Shown one piece after another: positions 1 to 10,715 of a DNA stretch of 64,000 nt (position 1 is the first letter of the stretch; the number at the start of each line of letters is the position of its first letter). This DNA is from Diplocarpon mali. Lineage: Eukaryota; Ascomycota; Leotiomycetes; Helotiales; Drepanopezizaceae. Where the stretch lies: contig JAENRP010000167.1 in assembly GCA_024741835.1 (NCBI GenBank), positions 32,106-96,105 of the forward strand, read 5' to 3'. The position numbers and the translations under genes are program-made. The notes under the pieces are model-generated. The model saw nothing but the letters and a program-made list of their open reading frames with translations, searched no databases and was not told the DNA's origin.

Positions 1-3000
1 GACTAGCGAAGTGGCTTCTAGTTCGCTTGCTTCTACTCCTAAGTTTTTAAGCGGGTCTCTTAAAGAATTTGGATTTAAGTTAAGGCCTTTTATATTATTA
101 GTTAAAGGCTATAGAGTAGCGTCGGTCTATAATACAGGCTCTTCTTATACAGCAGCTTCTTTTACGGCAATTGCGTTCGGCCTTATAATAAGCTCTGATT
201 CTTTGAAAATGCCTTCGAACTTAGTGTCTTAAGCTCCCTCTCCCTCTTCGATCAATTAGAGAGTTGTCTTAAGTTCTTAGTGCGATATAGGGTTTATATG
301 CTTAGCTTCTAGACTATAGAAGAGAGACTTATCGAATTTAATATTATAAGTCGTTATTACTCGCTAGAGTATAAGAACTTAGATTTTATAAATATTAGAG
401 GTAATATATCTAACTAAGTAACCTAGGTACTCTTATAGTTCAATTTTAAAGGTTCGGCGGTCCTTCCTTGCCTTTTTCTCTTTAATTAAAGGGTATGCGC
501 AAGCGCTATATATATAAATGCAACTCTAGTCGGGCTTTAAGCTTGCTATTATCTACTTAATAAGCAGCAGCTTATAGAATCGAAAATACTGCTTAAACTA
601 ATTGTAAAGAGCCTTGCTTAATGAGATTATCTTCTTTTTAGCAAGTAGGGAGATATTGTAAAGGTATATAGCAGCCTTTATAACCTTTAGCCAAAGGCTT
701 ACTAAAAGCCTAGCGTAGATCCTTATTTTAATAGAGCGTTTAATTAACTCTCTTCCTACTTGCTTTGCGCCTCTATTAAGTTAGTATATATAAGTAGGAG
801 TAAGCTTTAAATCGATTCCCTCCTCTTTTACCTATCTTTAGTACTTTATAAGAGAGTCTTCCCTTAAGGAGATCATTAAAGTATTATTATATTACCTAAT
901 TTTGCAAATGGAAAGCCTATATTAGCATTTCACTTATGCTTTAAAGGCCTAAAGGACCTTTATAACTATATCTTTACCTTTTGATCTTAATAGGAATATC
1001 TAAAGTATATTACTATACTTATCTTTAATTAAAAGAACCTATAAGCAACTGTTATATAAGTTGTTTAAAAAGTTAAAGAGATCCTAGGAGATCTTAAAGA
1101 AGGGCTTTAAAGATCGGTTCTTAAAGGTAGCGCGAGAAATAACTTGCTTAGCAAACGCTACTGCATATATAAGGCACTTTAGCCTTTATATTCCCCTGAT
1201 CTTCACTCCCTTAGCGCACTTAACTAGCGCTTAGAGAGCCTCTGCGCTTAAGTGGCTAGCTTAAAGGTACTAAGTATACGCGTTATTATCCTATACCCTA
1301 GTAGGTGTATAGTTAGACTAGAACCTATTATAAAGTGTTATCTTAGCTATAGGGAACGCTATTAAGGTAGAGAAGTCATATTAAAGTATATTTAGGAGAT
1401 TTAAATAGTTGATAGGCTTATATTTAAAGAAAACGAGATTATAGTAATGCTTTAACTAAGCTTGCTTTATAAAATCTCTAATGCTCTTAAAGTGCAAAGT
1501 GAGGTCTACCCTAGAGTACTAAAAACCCTTGTCTATAAGGAGCCTCTTTAAGATGATATTAATAGTAAACTCCTTTATAATAGCAATATTACGTAGTATT
1601 ATCCCTATAGGAGAGCTATTATGCTATAAAAGAGAGTCTGCTATATATCTATCACCCTTCCTAATAATTAGGAGTCTTAAGGTACCTACTTTAATATATT
1701 ACTATAAGTCGCCAGAAGGCTTAAAGGTGCCTGCGATAAGTAAATCCTTCGAATTAATAATATAAGTGGCTATGCAATTATTAAGGAGCATACTTAAGGA
1801 GAGTAGGTGGCGTTCTAGCTTAGAGAGGTAGTAGATATTAAACGATTCTTCAAAAGCGTTAAAAGCAAAGGGATCTATTACTATAAAGACTAGTGAGTTC
1901 TCCCTTTTGCTACTTATACTATCCTTCCTAAAGGCTAAAGCCTTTCCTTTAAATTTGTCAATTGCTATTACTATAATATTATTCTTCTTAAGCCATACTT
2001 AAAGAACCTTGAACTGGTCTCTTGCGTTTAACGCCTTTTATATTCGTAGGACCTCCTCTTGCGAAGGGAGAACCTTTATATTTTCCTTGCGCCTATCTAT
2101 AGTATATAATAGTTTCTAATAGTCCTAGGGCTTCTAATAGTGATTTTTAGAGCCTTTATAAGGGTACTTAAGCCTGATCTCCCTTTTAGAGCTTATAGAG
2201 CGATTTCGGGAGCTACTCGCTAGAGCCTGCAAAGGGGTTTCAGCATTTAAAAGAGACTCTCGAGTAGCAAAAACTGCTAGCCCTTTATTATTAATTGCTC
2301 TATTGGATTCAATGCCTACTAGGGCGCGGCTTAGCTGTATTAGGTTATGCTTATATAGGGTTCCTATCTGCTTATTAGTAATAATTTCCTCCTTTAAGCG
2401 AGTCGCCTAACTCGGATTGATCTTTACTACAATTAAGTCTAAAAAGTCAGTAACTCTTAGTCTCCTTTTAATCTTAGGGAGATTGTATTATTCTACTAAG
2501 CGGTATACCTCTTACTACTCTCAGATCTACTATTAAGTATTGATTCTCTTAGTCTTGCTTTAGCGTAGTATATCGCAATACTAAAGCCTCGTTTAAGATT
2601 GAATAGCCTTATCGGAAGGCGTAATATTATACTTTAAAATGGATACTAGGCCTTAGAGTAAGAGTTGCTGGTTTACCAAATTAGTATATAGGTCATTAGC
2701 AGTAGTTCCACTTATAAGAGTGTCTCTATTAGGTATTAAGGAGGAGAGCTTCTTAGCTTGGATTTGTACTTAAGCCATCGCGGAAGCTAAAAGCGTTCTA
2801 TCGATAGTCTTAAAGACCTATTTTAAAAGTAGTTTATAGTATTTGCATTAGGTCTTCTAAGTCTCCTTATATATATAGTGCTCCTTTATTAGGATTTTAT
2901 ATTTATCCTTAATATCCTTATAAGAAGCCTATAGAAGAGGAGCCTTTAATAGGTCTCTTAGGGGAAAGCAGGCGTAAATCTATTCAAATAGAGTCGCTAT

Positions 3001-3430
3001 ATACTCTTTATAAGACCTTGCGTATGCTATATAAAGGTTAGCTGTTTCCAATTCCTTAAGCTCTTATATAAAGGGAGCTTAAGGCTTAGTCTTTATAATT
3101 GACTTGAATAGGAGTCTCGGATTAGTAAAAATGGTAATATTATAGAGCTTGGCGAAGAATATGTATTTATTAAACTACTTCACTTAAGAGGCAGAGGTAT
3201 TAAGGCGAGGCTCAGAGATGCTTAAAGCGTTAGATATATCGAATAGAGTCTAGTGAAAAGGTTAGGTATATAAATGAAGTTTGCAAATAAGGTTCGATTA
3301 AAAAATAGAGATTTGTTAATTAAAAATAAAGGTCCTTTGAGTTATTATAAATATTTAAAAAGTCGGTTAAGAGCTCAAAGGGCCCTTTAGCCAATTGTAT
3401 GCGAAGAGAAAGTATATTAAAGTGCTTATA

Positions 3431-3441
3431 GGGCTTATAAC
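3431..3441 (-). other. Half-tRNA-type primer-binding site of the copia element
   Basis: On the minus strand the bases directly after the LTR read GTTATAAGCCC. This matches the complement of the initiator-Met tRNA anticodon arm (GGTTATGAGCCC) apart from one G-to-A change. Ty1/copia elements such as Drosophila copia prime from an internally cut half of that tRNA. The match to the fungal tRNA is from memory. Confidence 0.6.
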
Positions 3442-3642
3442 TATAGTGCGGTCAGCTAGAGGGCCTTTATTAGGTCGCTTAAGAGGCTTGCTAATATAGA
3501 TAAAGATGATTTATTATATTATTATCTAATATATATATAGTAAGGAGACTTTGGAAAGAAAAGGGAGAGTCTATGACTTAATAGGAGTCACGTAGAGGGT
3601 CTTTAGAATAAGTGGAGACTCCGCCCATTCTGTACGATAATA
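3442..3642 (-). repeat. 5' LTR of the left copia element
   Basis: The inner edge is fixed by the adjacent primer-binding site. On the plus strand it begins TATAGTGCGG (a RIP-altered TGTAG...) and ends near GATAATA. The outer edge is less certain because no second copy is in the window. It is very AT-rich. Confidence 0.5.
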
Positions 3643-4775
3643 GGTTATTAAAAAAGGCAGTTTCGGTTTTATACTATAATTCGGTTGACGTAAAAGGCCT
3701 TATAGAGTTGTTTTTAATTCACTAGATATGCCATTTTAATATGCCCAACTTAATTCTATTAAATAAAGGCGCCCAATTCGTCTCTACCTTTTAGAAAGAG
3801 CTCTATTAGATACTAGGTATAAAGGTTAAGCTAACTATAGCTTATAACCCTAATATCAATAGCTAAACTTAGATTATAAACTAATACTTAAAATAACGCC
3901 TTAAACCGTTCTACTTATACTACTAAGATAATTGGAGTCGTCTCTTGCCTTTAATAGATATTGCCTAATTGACCTTACCTTACGAATCCCTAGGGCAAAT
4001 TTCCCTTTTCCAAGTGCTAAACGGCTACAAGGCTCGCTCCTCTTAGAATTTAATTAACCTAAAGCCTCTATAGATAGCAACTAAGAGAGTAAATCGTAAA
4101 ACAGCGCTCTATATAGCTATTAAAGCTTAAAAAGTAGTCCAATTCGCTTAATCGTCTCTTTAAGTATAATAAGCTAAAATAAAACAGCTTGCAGATCTCT
4201 ACTGCTAGCTAGTTAATTAGATAGTAGGAGATAATATGCTAATTAGTATTAAAAATTAGAAACTGGACCGGCTGAGCCGAAAACTCTTCGATAATTGGTA
4301 TAGCCTAGTAAAAGTACTAGAAAAGCTAAGAGAAAGCTAGAGGCTACAATTGCCTAATTCGCTCCGTTCGATCTACCCTATATTCCACTCCCACTTATTA
4401 CGAAAATACATTCCCAACCCTCTACTAGGCCAAGCTTAGGAACCTTCTACTTTAATTAAAGTATTACCAAAATAAGAAGAGTAGGAGATAGAAGAAATAA
4501 TTGGATCTTATATTTAAGCTAAAAAGCTCAAATATCAGATTAAATAGAAAGGAGCTAATAAAGACCTTAAATAGTACCTGTGCTCTAACGCTATAATAGC
4601 GCCGCATACTATTCGAGATTTCTATCTAAAGAACCCTTAAGCTAAAGGGCTACTGAGGGCGCTATTAAGCTGGCTTAGGTCATATAATAATAGAGTTGAC
4701 AATTATAAGGACCTAAAGGATAATACGCCTATAGATACAACTGCGCAGGCGCAGTTCTTCAAAGGGAGAGGGTAG
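3643..4775 (+). pseudogene. Ty3/gypsy integrase C-terminal part with chromodomain, RIP-degraded
   Basis: The plus-strand reading shows the end of a Ty3/gypsy polyprotein. Around 3760-3850 is the integrase core motif with DRGAQF-like and AYNPNINSQTE-like residues. Around 4480-4560 lies an EEI-x-x-S ... YQIKWKG stretch typical of the chromodomain carried by chromoviruses. Many codons are now TAA/TAG through C-to-T changes of CAA/CAG/CGA. Protease, reverse transcriptase and the first part of integrase are absent, presumably cut off by the copia insertion to the left. A purine-rich tract (AAAGGGAGAGGG, 4761-4772) sits immediately before the LTR and fits the polypurine tract that primes second-strand synthesis. 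Confidence 0.8.
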
Positions 4776-5052
4776 TATTATAGCCGTATTATATATATAG
4801 TTTACATGTACAGTTATACATAGTTATATCATATATCTATCACATATCAAAGTCAGGTATACGCTAAGGTAGCAAGGTGGCTGGATCACGTGCGCGCTAG
4901 TAAAGCACTTGTACTTATTCTGGAGGAGCTCTACTAGAGACTCTCTCTTCTTCTTCATCTTTTCTTCTCAATTATATAGCGTACCTCTTAGGGTAATACA
5001 GTCAGCGTTATTCGATTCTCGCCTTCTGTACGCTCGAGAGCAAGTCGTAACA
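4776..5052 (+). repeat. 3' LTR of the Ty3/gypsy element
   Basis: It begins TATTATAGCC (TGTTATAGCC before RIP) right after the polypurine tract and ends GTCGTAACA. From about 4860 on it matches both arms of the inverted unit at 41231-42428, including the stretches GCTAAGGTAGC, TACTTATTCT and ATATAGCGTACCTCT. Confidence 0.75.
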
Positions 5053-5467
5053 GGTCCGGCCCTAAGGACTAAGGTAGGGGTACTCCTTATAGAAGCTAGT
5101 TCCTTAAACGAACTAGGCATATTCCAAGTTTGCTGACTTCCGGCTGGTAGGGAATTCATTTTACCAATTTTGGTTTTAATAGTAATTCGGTTAAAAAGGG
5201 GTTTTATAGAAAAAGGGTTCTAGTAGCATAGTACTCTCTTAACTTCTGCTTATAGCACTTTTATAAAAGGAGTAGTTAAGAAAATCCGGCTAGTGAAAGT
5301 GTTCTTCAATTATACTAGTTAATAAGCTATACTTAAGTTCCTAGTTTGTCTAAGAGATCTTTAAGATCTTAACTCTATTAAAAGTTGAAATAACTGCAAA
5401 TTGATTTTCAAAAGGGGTAGGATATTATTAAAAGCCGTCCTTAATAGAAAAGAACTTCTTTATTTAA
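5053..5467. other. AT-rich non-coding stretch
   Basis: No gene is recognised. The first 110 bases are less AT-rich; the rest looks RIP-mutated and is probably decayed transposon sequence. Confidence 0.5.
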
Positions 5468-5774
5468 TATAATAATATAGAATTGCTAAAGTATAGGATT
5501 AAGTATAAGAGCAAGAAGTAGTATAAAAGGCATATTCTATAGGTCTAATATAAAAGAAACGAAGAAGTTAGAGAGCCCTCCTTAAAGGAGAACCCTTCTT
5601 CCTTATATATATAAGCAGCTCAAGGCTCTTTGTCCGTTTATATAATATTATATAAGAATATCCTTTTACACTTTTAGGGTCGATTTAAAATAACCCTACG
5701 TTAAATCGAGATTGTAAAACCTTAAAACGCCGTACTCCCAGGTAATTGCACTAAGTGGAGGTGCAGCCGTTATA
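5468..5774 (+). repeat. 307-bp LTR, strongly RIP-mutated copy
   Basis: It aligns base for base with the 307-bp solo LTR at 23963-24269. In the first 45 aligned bases every difference is C-to-T or G-to-A in this copy, for example TGTAACGACACAG becoming TATAATAATATAG. The flanking pentamers (TTTAA and GAATT) do not match, so this may be one LTR of a larger decayed element or a copy whose target duplication has eroded. Confidence 0.8.
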
Positions 5775-6945
5775 GAATTGTCCTAGTTCTTATCTTCGGA
5801 GAGCCCGCTTATAGTGCTTCCTCCCTCTTTGTCTTTGGTCTTCACGTAGGCCTATTCTTATGTTATTCCTGCTCCCTCTTATACTAGTGGAGTGGTATGT
5901 CCTAGCTTCTAAAGGTCCCTATTTAGTCTTACTATCTATCGAGCACTTAAGACATTTATTCTATCGAACTTTCCGCTAAGGGGGTAGTTATAGTTTATAG
6001 TTACTAGTAATAGTAGTAATAATATATATAATATAAGAAGTCGTCTTAGTTCAGCGTTAATAGAGCTGGAGTCTCTTTTATATTAGGGTAGGTAGTAGCT
6101 GCTAATATCAATAGCTTAAATGAGTTTATTAAATAAATCGTTGTATTCCTTAGATGACTCTAATAGCAGGGATAATATTATTCTCAAGAATCCTTTTAAG
6201 TTCTCTTAAGTTCGTATAGAGTCGTTCCTCAAGTACTGAGGTCTTGTACAGAGGTGTAGTAAAGAGGTATAGTACAAAGAGGCTTTAAGTGAGACGCGTA
6301 TTGATAACGCGTCTTATACGTGTGCAAAGGTGGTATGACGTAATAGTCAAAGTTGGGGAGGGAGCATATGCCTATGTTAATGTGTTAAGAACTCGAATTC
6401 CTTTGACAGAGTATGTGATAGGGGAAATCTGAGATAATAGGGGAAATCTGAGATAATAGGGGAAATTTGAGATAAGGCTGACTTCTTCCCTGCGTTAGGT
6501 CACCAGAAAATGTAGGAAGCAAAGGAGGTGGTTGGTTCTGAGAAGCAAGGTTGTATTTCTCAGGAGTGGTTGTACTATAAAAAGTAATTATATATATGGT
6601 GGGTTTATGCCTGAGGCATCTGCTGACTACTCCACGCTAGTAGCACACATCTTTTGTCGTATTTGGAAGTCGAGTTGCGTGTATGTGTTGAGGTTGGGAT
6701 GAGATGGGATTTGGAACGGAGATGAGAATTTGAGTTGAGATGAAGGTTTGAGATGGGGGTTGCGGGGTGGACATGAAACTAAGATAGGGGAGTATCAAAG
6801 CCATACGCTGGGCTGGCTCTGTTTACAACTCACTACGGAATATCGAGATTGATATATTCATTGAAAGATAGCTCAATTAGAATATATCTAGGCAGCGTTA
6901 ATCAGCCCAGCCTGTTGTCTTGAAATTAAACCCAATCGCCTAGAC
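5775..6945. other. Non-coding transition from repeat block to gene island
   Basis: AT-rich and RIP-like to about 6250, then normal composition. It contains a short tandem repeat at 6420-6475. No coding region is supported. Confidence 0.5.
6420..6475 (+). repeat. Three-copy 19-bp tandem repeat
   Basis: Three near-identical copies of AGGGGAAATCTGAGATAAT lie end to end; the last carries one C-to-T change. Confidence 0.85.
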
Positions 6946-8337
6946 CTACAACTTCTCCTTCTTCGGCGCCCCAGGTCGTCCGCCAAATCCCCAGCGGATC
7001 TGATTCGCAACGTTAATCTGCACCCCAAGCTCCTCCGCAAATCTCCAGACAAGCCCTGGCTCCTTCTGGAAGTACCTCCCCACGAGCACAGCGTCCAGCT
7101 CCTGGTTGCCCCTCGCCATCTCCTCGCTGCCTTTACCCGTGAGCAACGCCTCGGCCTGTTCGCCCCCTGTGATGCTACCCACAGTCCCCACAAGTAACTT
7201 ATCGCCTACAGATTTCTTGATCGCCTTCGCGAACGGAGCTTGGTAGCCCGGACCGCCCTTGATTTTCTGCAACGGGGAGTTACCCGAGGAAGAAACGTCG
7301 AGGAAGTCAACACCCCGATCGACCAGCAGAGGAGCGAGCTTGATGCTATCGGCCAGCGTCCAGGACTCTCCTTTGAAATTGGGATTGGTGTCTAGCCAGT
7401 CGCTAGCGCTGAGACGCAGGAATAGCGGCATCTCCTTCGGCATCTCCTTGCGGGTGATATCAACGATTTCCAACGTCAGCCGAATGCGGTTCTCGAAGGA
7501 GCCGCCGTACTGATCTGTGCGATCGTTCGAGACCGGAGAGAGAAAGGAGTGCAACAGGTAGCCGTGCGCATTATGAATTTCGATCACGTCGAAGCCTGCA
7601 GTTACCGCTCGGCGGACGGCAGCGGCCCACGACTTCTTCAAAGAATCGATATCGGACAGGGTCATGGCGATGGGAGTCGGAAGTTCGGGACTGTGCGGAA
7701 TATTAGAGGGGCCTTTGACGTTCGAGGGCCATCCATTCACGTCTTCCGTTGCGACGGCGGCCATGCTGAGCCAGGGGGCGACGGTGGAAGCTTTACGGCC
7801 AGCGTGTGCGAGCTGAATCCCGATCTTCTGGCTTTGCGAGTGCGCGAATTCAACGATCTTCTTGAACCCAAACTCGCCTTCGAGGTGCGAATCGTCCCAG
7901 ATCCCAGCGTCTTCGGGTGTGATTCTACCTTCAGGCACAACGGCAGTTGCCTCGATGATGCTCAATCCCGGCCCGCGCGAGATGATACCCCCAAGATGCG
8001 CGAATTGCCAGCCGCCGAAGTGGCCATTTTCCGACGAGTATTGGCATAGAGGGGAAAGGAAGATGCGGTTTTGGAATGTCGTGCCACGGATGGTGAGAGG
8101 TTGGAAAATCTTTGGGATGGGCTTGTTGTCTGGTTGGGGGTCTGAGGCTGTGCCGGAGGGAGGATCTTGAGCGGGAGTGAAGTACGAGATCTGTTGCTTG
8201 TCAGATTGTGATTGGGAGAGACGAGGAGCGAGAGAGGAGCGGAGGAGTTGGGAACATACGCCTTTTGCAGCCTTGTTGGGAATGCCAGCGTGCTCTGTTT
8301 GTCCATGCCGGACAGGGACTGCATGGTGAGTTGACAT
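6946..8337 (-). CDS. NADH:flavin oxidoreductase, Old Yellow Enzyme family (YqjM-like)
   Basis: An FMN-dependent ene-reductase that probably reduces activated C=C bonds with NAD(P)H; the physiological substrate is unknown. The barrel motifs are present in order: LSPLCQYS with the flavin-site Cys of the YqjM subgroup, QLAHAGRK, EIHNAHGYLLHSFLSP with the substrate-binding His residues, and NDRTDQYGGSFENR. The frame is open throughout (463 codons), but I predict a 69-bp in-frame intron at 8191-8259 (donor GTATGT, branch CTGAC, acceptor AACAG). Removing it joins NKAAKG to ISYFTPAQDPP, which is how fungal family members read, giving 440 residues. The start at 8337 matches the family N-terminus (M..HAVPV). 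No targeting signal is seen. No cluster partners lie next to it. Confidence 0.9.
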   Translation of the reverse strand: MSTHHAVPVRHGQTEHAGIPNKAAKGVCSQLLRSSLAPRLSQSQSDKQQISYFTPAQDPPSGTASDPQPDNKPIPKIFQPLTIRGTTFQNRIFLSPLCQYSSENGHFGGWQFAHLGGIISRGPGLSIIEATAVVPEGRITPEDAGIWDDSHLEGEFGFKKIVEFAHSQSQKIGIQLAHAGRKASTVAPWLSMAAVATEDVNGWPSNVKGPSNIPHSPELPTPIAMTLSDIDSLKKSWAAAVRRAVTAGFDVIEIHNAHGYLLHSFLSPVSNDRTDQYGGSFENRIRLTLEIVDITRKEMPKEMPLFLRLSASDWLDTNPNFKGESWTLADSIKLAPLLVDRGVDFLDVSSSGNSPLQKIKGGPGYQAPFAKAIKKSVGDKLLVGTVGSITGGEQAEALLTGKGSEEMARGNQELDAVLVGRYFQKEPGLVWRFAEELGVQINVANQIRWGFGGRPGAPKKEKL

Positions 8338-9223
8338 GGCTGTGATGTTTGGTGGATAAGCCTAGGGAGGTTGTTGTTGAAATGCAATGGATTTGCCTAT
8401 TCAACTGATTGACAATTATATTCGACAATACCTATCGAGGCGAGAAGTTTTATTTTTAATATCTCCCAATGACCTTTGCGCAAGAAGCCGAGTAGAAAGA
8501 GACCTTGACAGCGTAGTTTGTTTGTGCTTGAGCGTAGTGAAGGAAAAAGGTTCTCGACTCACAGGAAGGAGGCTGCTTTATACCCATGAAAGAGGCGGTT
8601 ATCTGCCTACCTTCCATGATGTCACCTCCCAATGCCGAGTATTCTCCATCTCTTACGCCTCGAAACAACCAGTGCATTCTGGACCACACAGACGGCGGCA
8701 CTTGGGCATCAGCTAGCAAACTTTTCTTGTGGCATTGGCACAGGGACGAGAGTATTGGTAAGCCGCATACCCGGGAGTCGGAAAGAGGACAGAAACGCGA
8801 ATGGGAATGGGAATAGAGACGAATATGGAGACGGAATCACAGAGGGACCCCGCGGAAGGGTGGGAGGTTAGAGGGATTTTGGTCGATCGAGCCTTATCAG
8901 CTTATCGAAAGTCCGAACCGAGGTCTTGCCTTCGGCGTTAGGCAGTGCGTTGGACGCAAAAAGTCGATGCCATGGAAGCTTGGAGCATTCGCGGTTGTCA
9001 AGCCTCTTGAACCTTCGTAGAAATAAATCTAGAATGCTTAGTCAGGCCGAAGGATATCGGGTTCTATCTATTTCAAGAGCTACTTTTACCTACCTTACGT
9101 AATGGTGTACTTCCTACCAGAAGAAGTATCTTGAGAGAAAGAGAAAAAGAAAAAGAAAAAGAAAAAGAAAAAAAGCCCCGATTTCAGGAGGTGTATAGTA
9201 GTCCAATGCTACAGGTCAGCCAT
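8338..9223. other. Intergenic region between the OYE-type gene and the GMPPA-type gene
   Basis: It holds the OYE promoter side and the 3' side of the neighbouring gene. Short open frames here have no recognisable content. The only structured feature is the GAAAAA tract. Confidence 0.5.
9131..9175 (+). repeat. GAAAAA-type microsatellite
   Basis: A purine tract built mainly of GAAAAA/GAGAAA units, 50 bases downstream of the stop codon of the minus-strand gene. Confidence 0.8.
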
Positions 9224-10715
9224 TTACATGATCACCTCATTGGAAACATCCTGTATGCATCGTTAGCTATTGGGAGGTTTGGACGGATGGTGAGGTGGCC
9301 TACCCGCTTCAACTCCTTGAACGGCAAGCAAATACAGTTCTGAACCCGAACCTCGTCTCCAACGCCACATTCCTTCCCCAAGATCGTGATGCTCTGGACC
9401 TTGACGCCGTTCTTGATGATGCTGGTCGTGTGGCTGTTGACAGGCGTCGGCGTGCCCTCGACACGCGCCCATGCGCCAACTCGGCTACTCCATCCGATGA
9501 TGGAGTACAGCACGCACGCGTCGTGCTTGATTTCGCAGTCCTCCAGAACAATCGACTCCTTGATTCTGACTCCAGCGCCGACATGCACGCGGGGGCCGAT
9601 GGAGACGTTAGGCCCGAGCTTGGCAGTCGGGTCGACCTTCGCTGTCGGGTGGATAAAAACTGGTGGGAGGATATTCGCGGATGCCTTCGCCAGCTCTGTG
9701 GATCCCGTCTGCCACGCCTTTTGCAGATATAGCGCATTGGCTGGCACGGCCGAGCCAGCAGTCTTGATCTGCCTCCAGAAATCCTTGGTCTCGTACACGA
9801 AGAACTGCTTACTGTCCGCCAAATCGCTCAGGATATCCTGCTCCAATCGCAGTACCTCGCTCTTGTTCTGGTCATCATCGTCGTCATCCTGAAAGAAGGA
9901 GGACTCGAGGTTCTCCGAGGAGGGATAGGAGACGAGGCGCGGGCGCTCGGTGCGCTTCTTGATGGCGCTGCGGATGGAAGGGAAGATGCACTCGGTTGCG
10001 AAGAGATAGACGCCGCAATTGATCAGGTTCGAAATGTGGGATTCGGGCTTCTCGACGTAATGCAAGACTCGCCGTGTGTGCGCGTCTGACACAATGCAAC
10101 CAAAGTTGCTGGCGGCGTCCTCGCCGACTCGCGTGCCCAGAATAACAGCCTCTGCATCGCGATCCTCGAATAGCTTCAGCATGTCGTTCAGGGGGAATGA
10201 GCAGCACACGTCGGCGTTGAGAACGAAGAAACGTTCAGGCTTGCCCTTGAGAATCGCATCGCGGAAGTGGTACAGGCCGCCAGCGGTTCCTAGAGCCTGG
10301 TACTCGCGCAGGTATACGATCTTAATCTGGGGAAACTGTTTCGAAGCCTCGCTGATGAACTCTTTGAAAACACTCTCCTCGTAGTACCCAATTATGCATA
10401 CTTCCTGGATGGCGGGGACTTTGGCGATGGCGGTGAGGCAGTGCCAGACGATAGGGTGCCCAGCTACTTCAAAGAGCGGCTGTTCACAGAGAGTCAGTAA
10501 GAGACGTTCTCCAGAAGATGCGCGAAGTTGGTATATACCTTGGGCAGATCCAGCGACAGAGGTCTAAACCGGGTCCCTCTCGAAGGTCCACCAACCTGCA
10601 ATCACAGTCAGAGCCCCTTTCTGCAAGGTTCCATATCTCAGCTCACCAAAATAACAGCCTTGGTGGCGGCATGAGAGCCTTTGCTCTTTTCTCTGTGTGG
10701 AATTTGCAGAGACAT
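9224..10715 (-). CDS. Mannose-1-phosphate guanylyltransferase alpha-type (GMPPA-like)
   Basis: A nucleotidyltransferase-fold protein of GDP-mannose synthesis, which supplies mannose for glycosylation and cell-wall mannan in the cytosol. Spliced model: exons 10647-10715, 10539-10595, 9304-10479 and 9224-9250, giving 442 residues. Residues 24-42 read VGGPSRGTRFRPLSLDLPK, the variant nucleotide-binding loop seen in the alpha (regulatory) paralogue rather than the catalytic beta form. The C-terminal half carries left-handed beta-helix hexapeptide repeats (HPTAKVDPTAKLGPNVSIG). The start ATG at 10715 has a good context (AAACCATGT). The last exon encodes only DVSNEVIM plus stop; the intron before it (9251-9303) is required because the unspliced frame loses the conserved end. 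Alpha versus beta is judged from the loop sequence; in animals the alpha form mainly regulates. Confidence 0.9.

Larger units (their letters stand above)
1..3642 (-). mobile_element. Ty1/copia retrotransposon, RIP-degraded, 5' part only (runs off left edge)
   Basis: Read on the minus strand, this is the 5' half of a Ty1/copia element: 5' LTR (3442-3642), primer-binding site (3431-3441), a gag-like stretch at roughly 1900-3270, and an integrase region at roughly 450-1500. The integrase shows the family's C-terminal core signature in degraded form: TPTYIYQLNRGAKQ near 740-800, followed by ALYLYN-like residues. The coding frame is broken by many TAA/TAG codons of the kind made by C-to-T and G-to-A changes. 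Reverse transcriptase and the 3' LTR would lie left of position 1. It is inactive. The right end directly abuts the gypsy integrase remnant, so this element probably inserted into that older element; I cannot check the target duplication because the other end is missing. Confidence 0.8.

Noticed and set aside
7549..8049. 166-codon plus-strand frame
   Set aside because: Lies wholly antisense to the well-supported OYE gene; it is a shadow of its codon structure.
9295..9892. Plus-strand frames of 145 and 168 codons
   Set aside because: Antisense shadows of the GC-rich GMPPA-like coding sequence.
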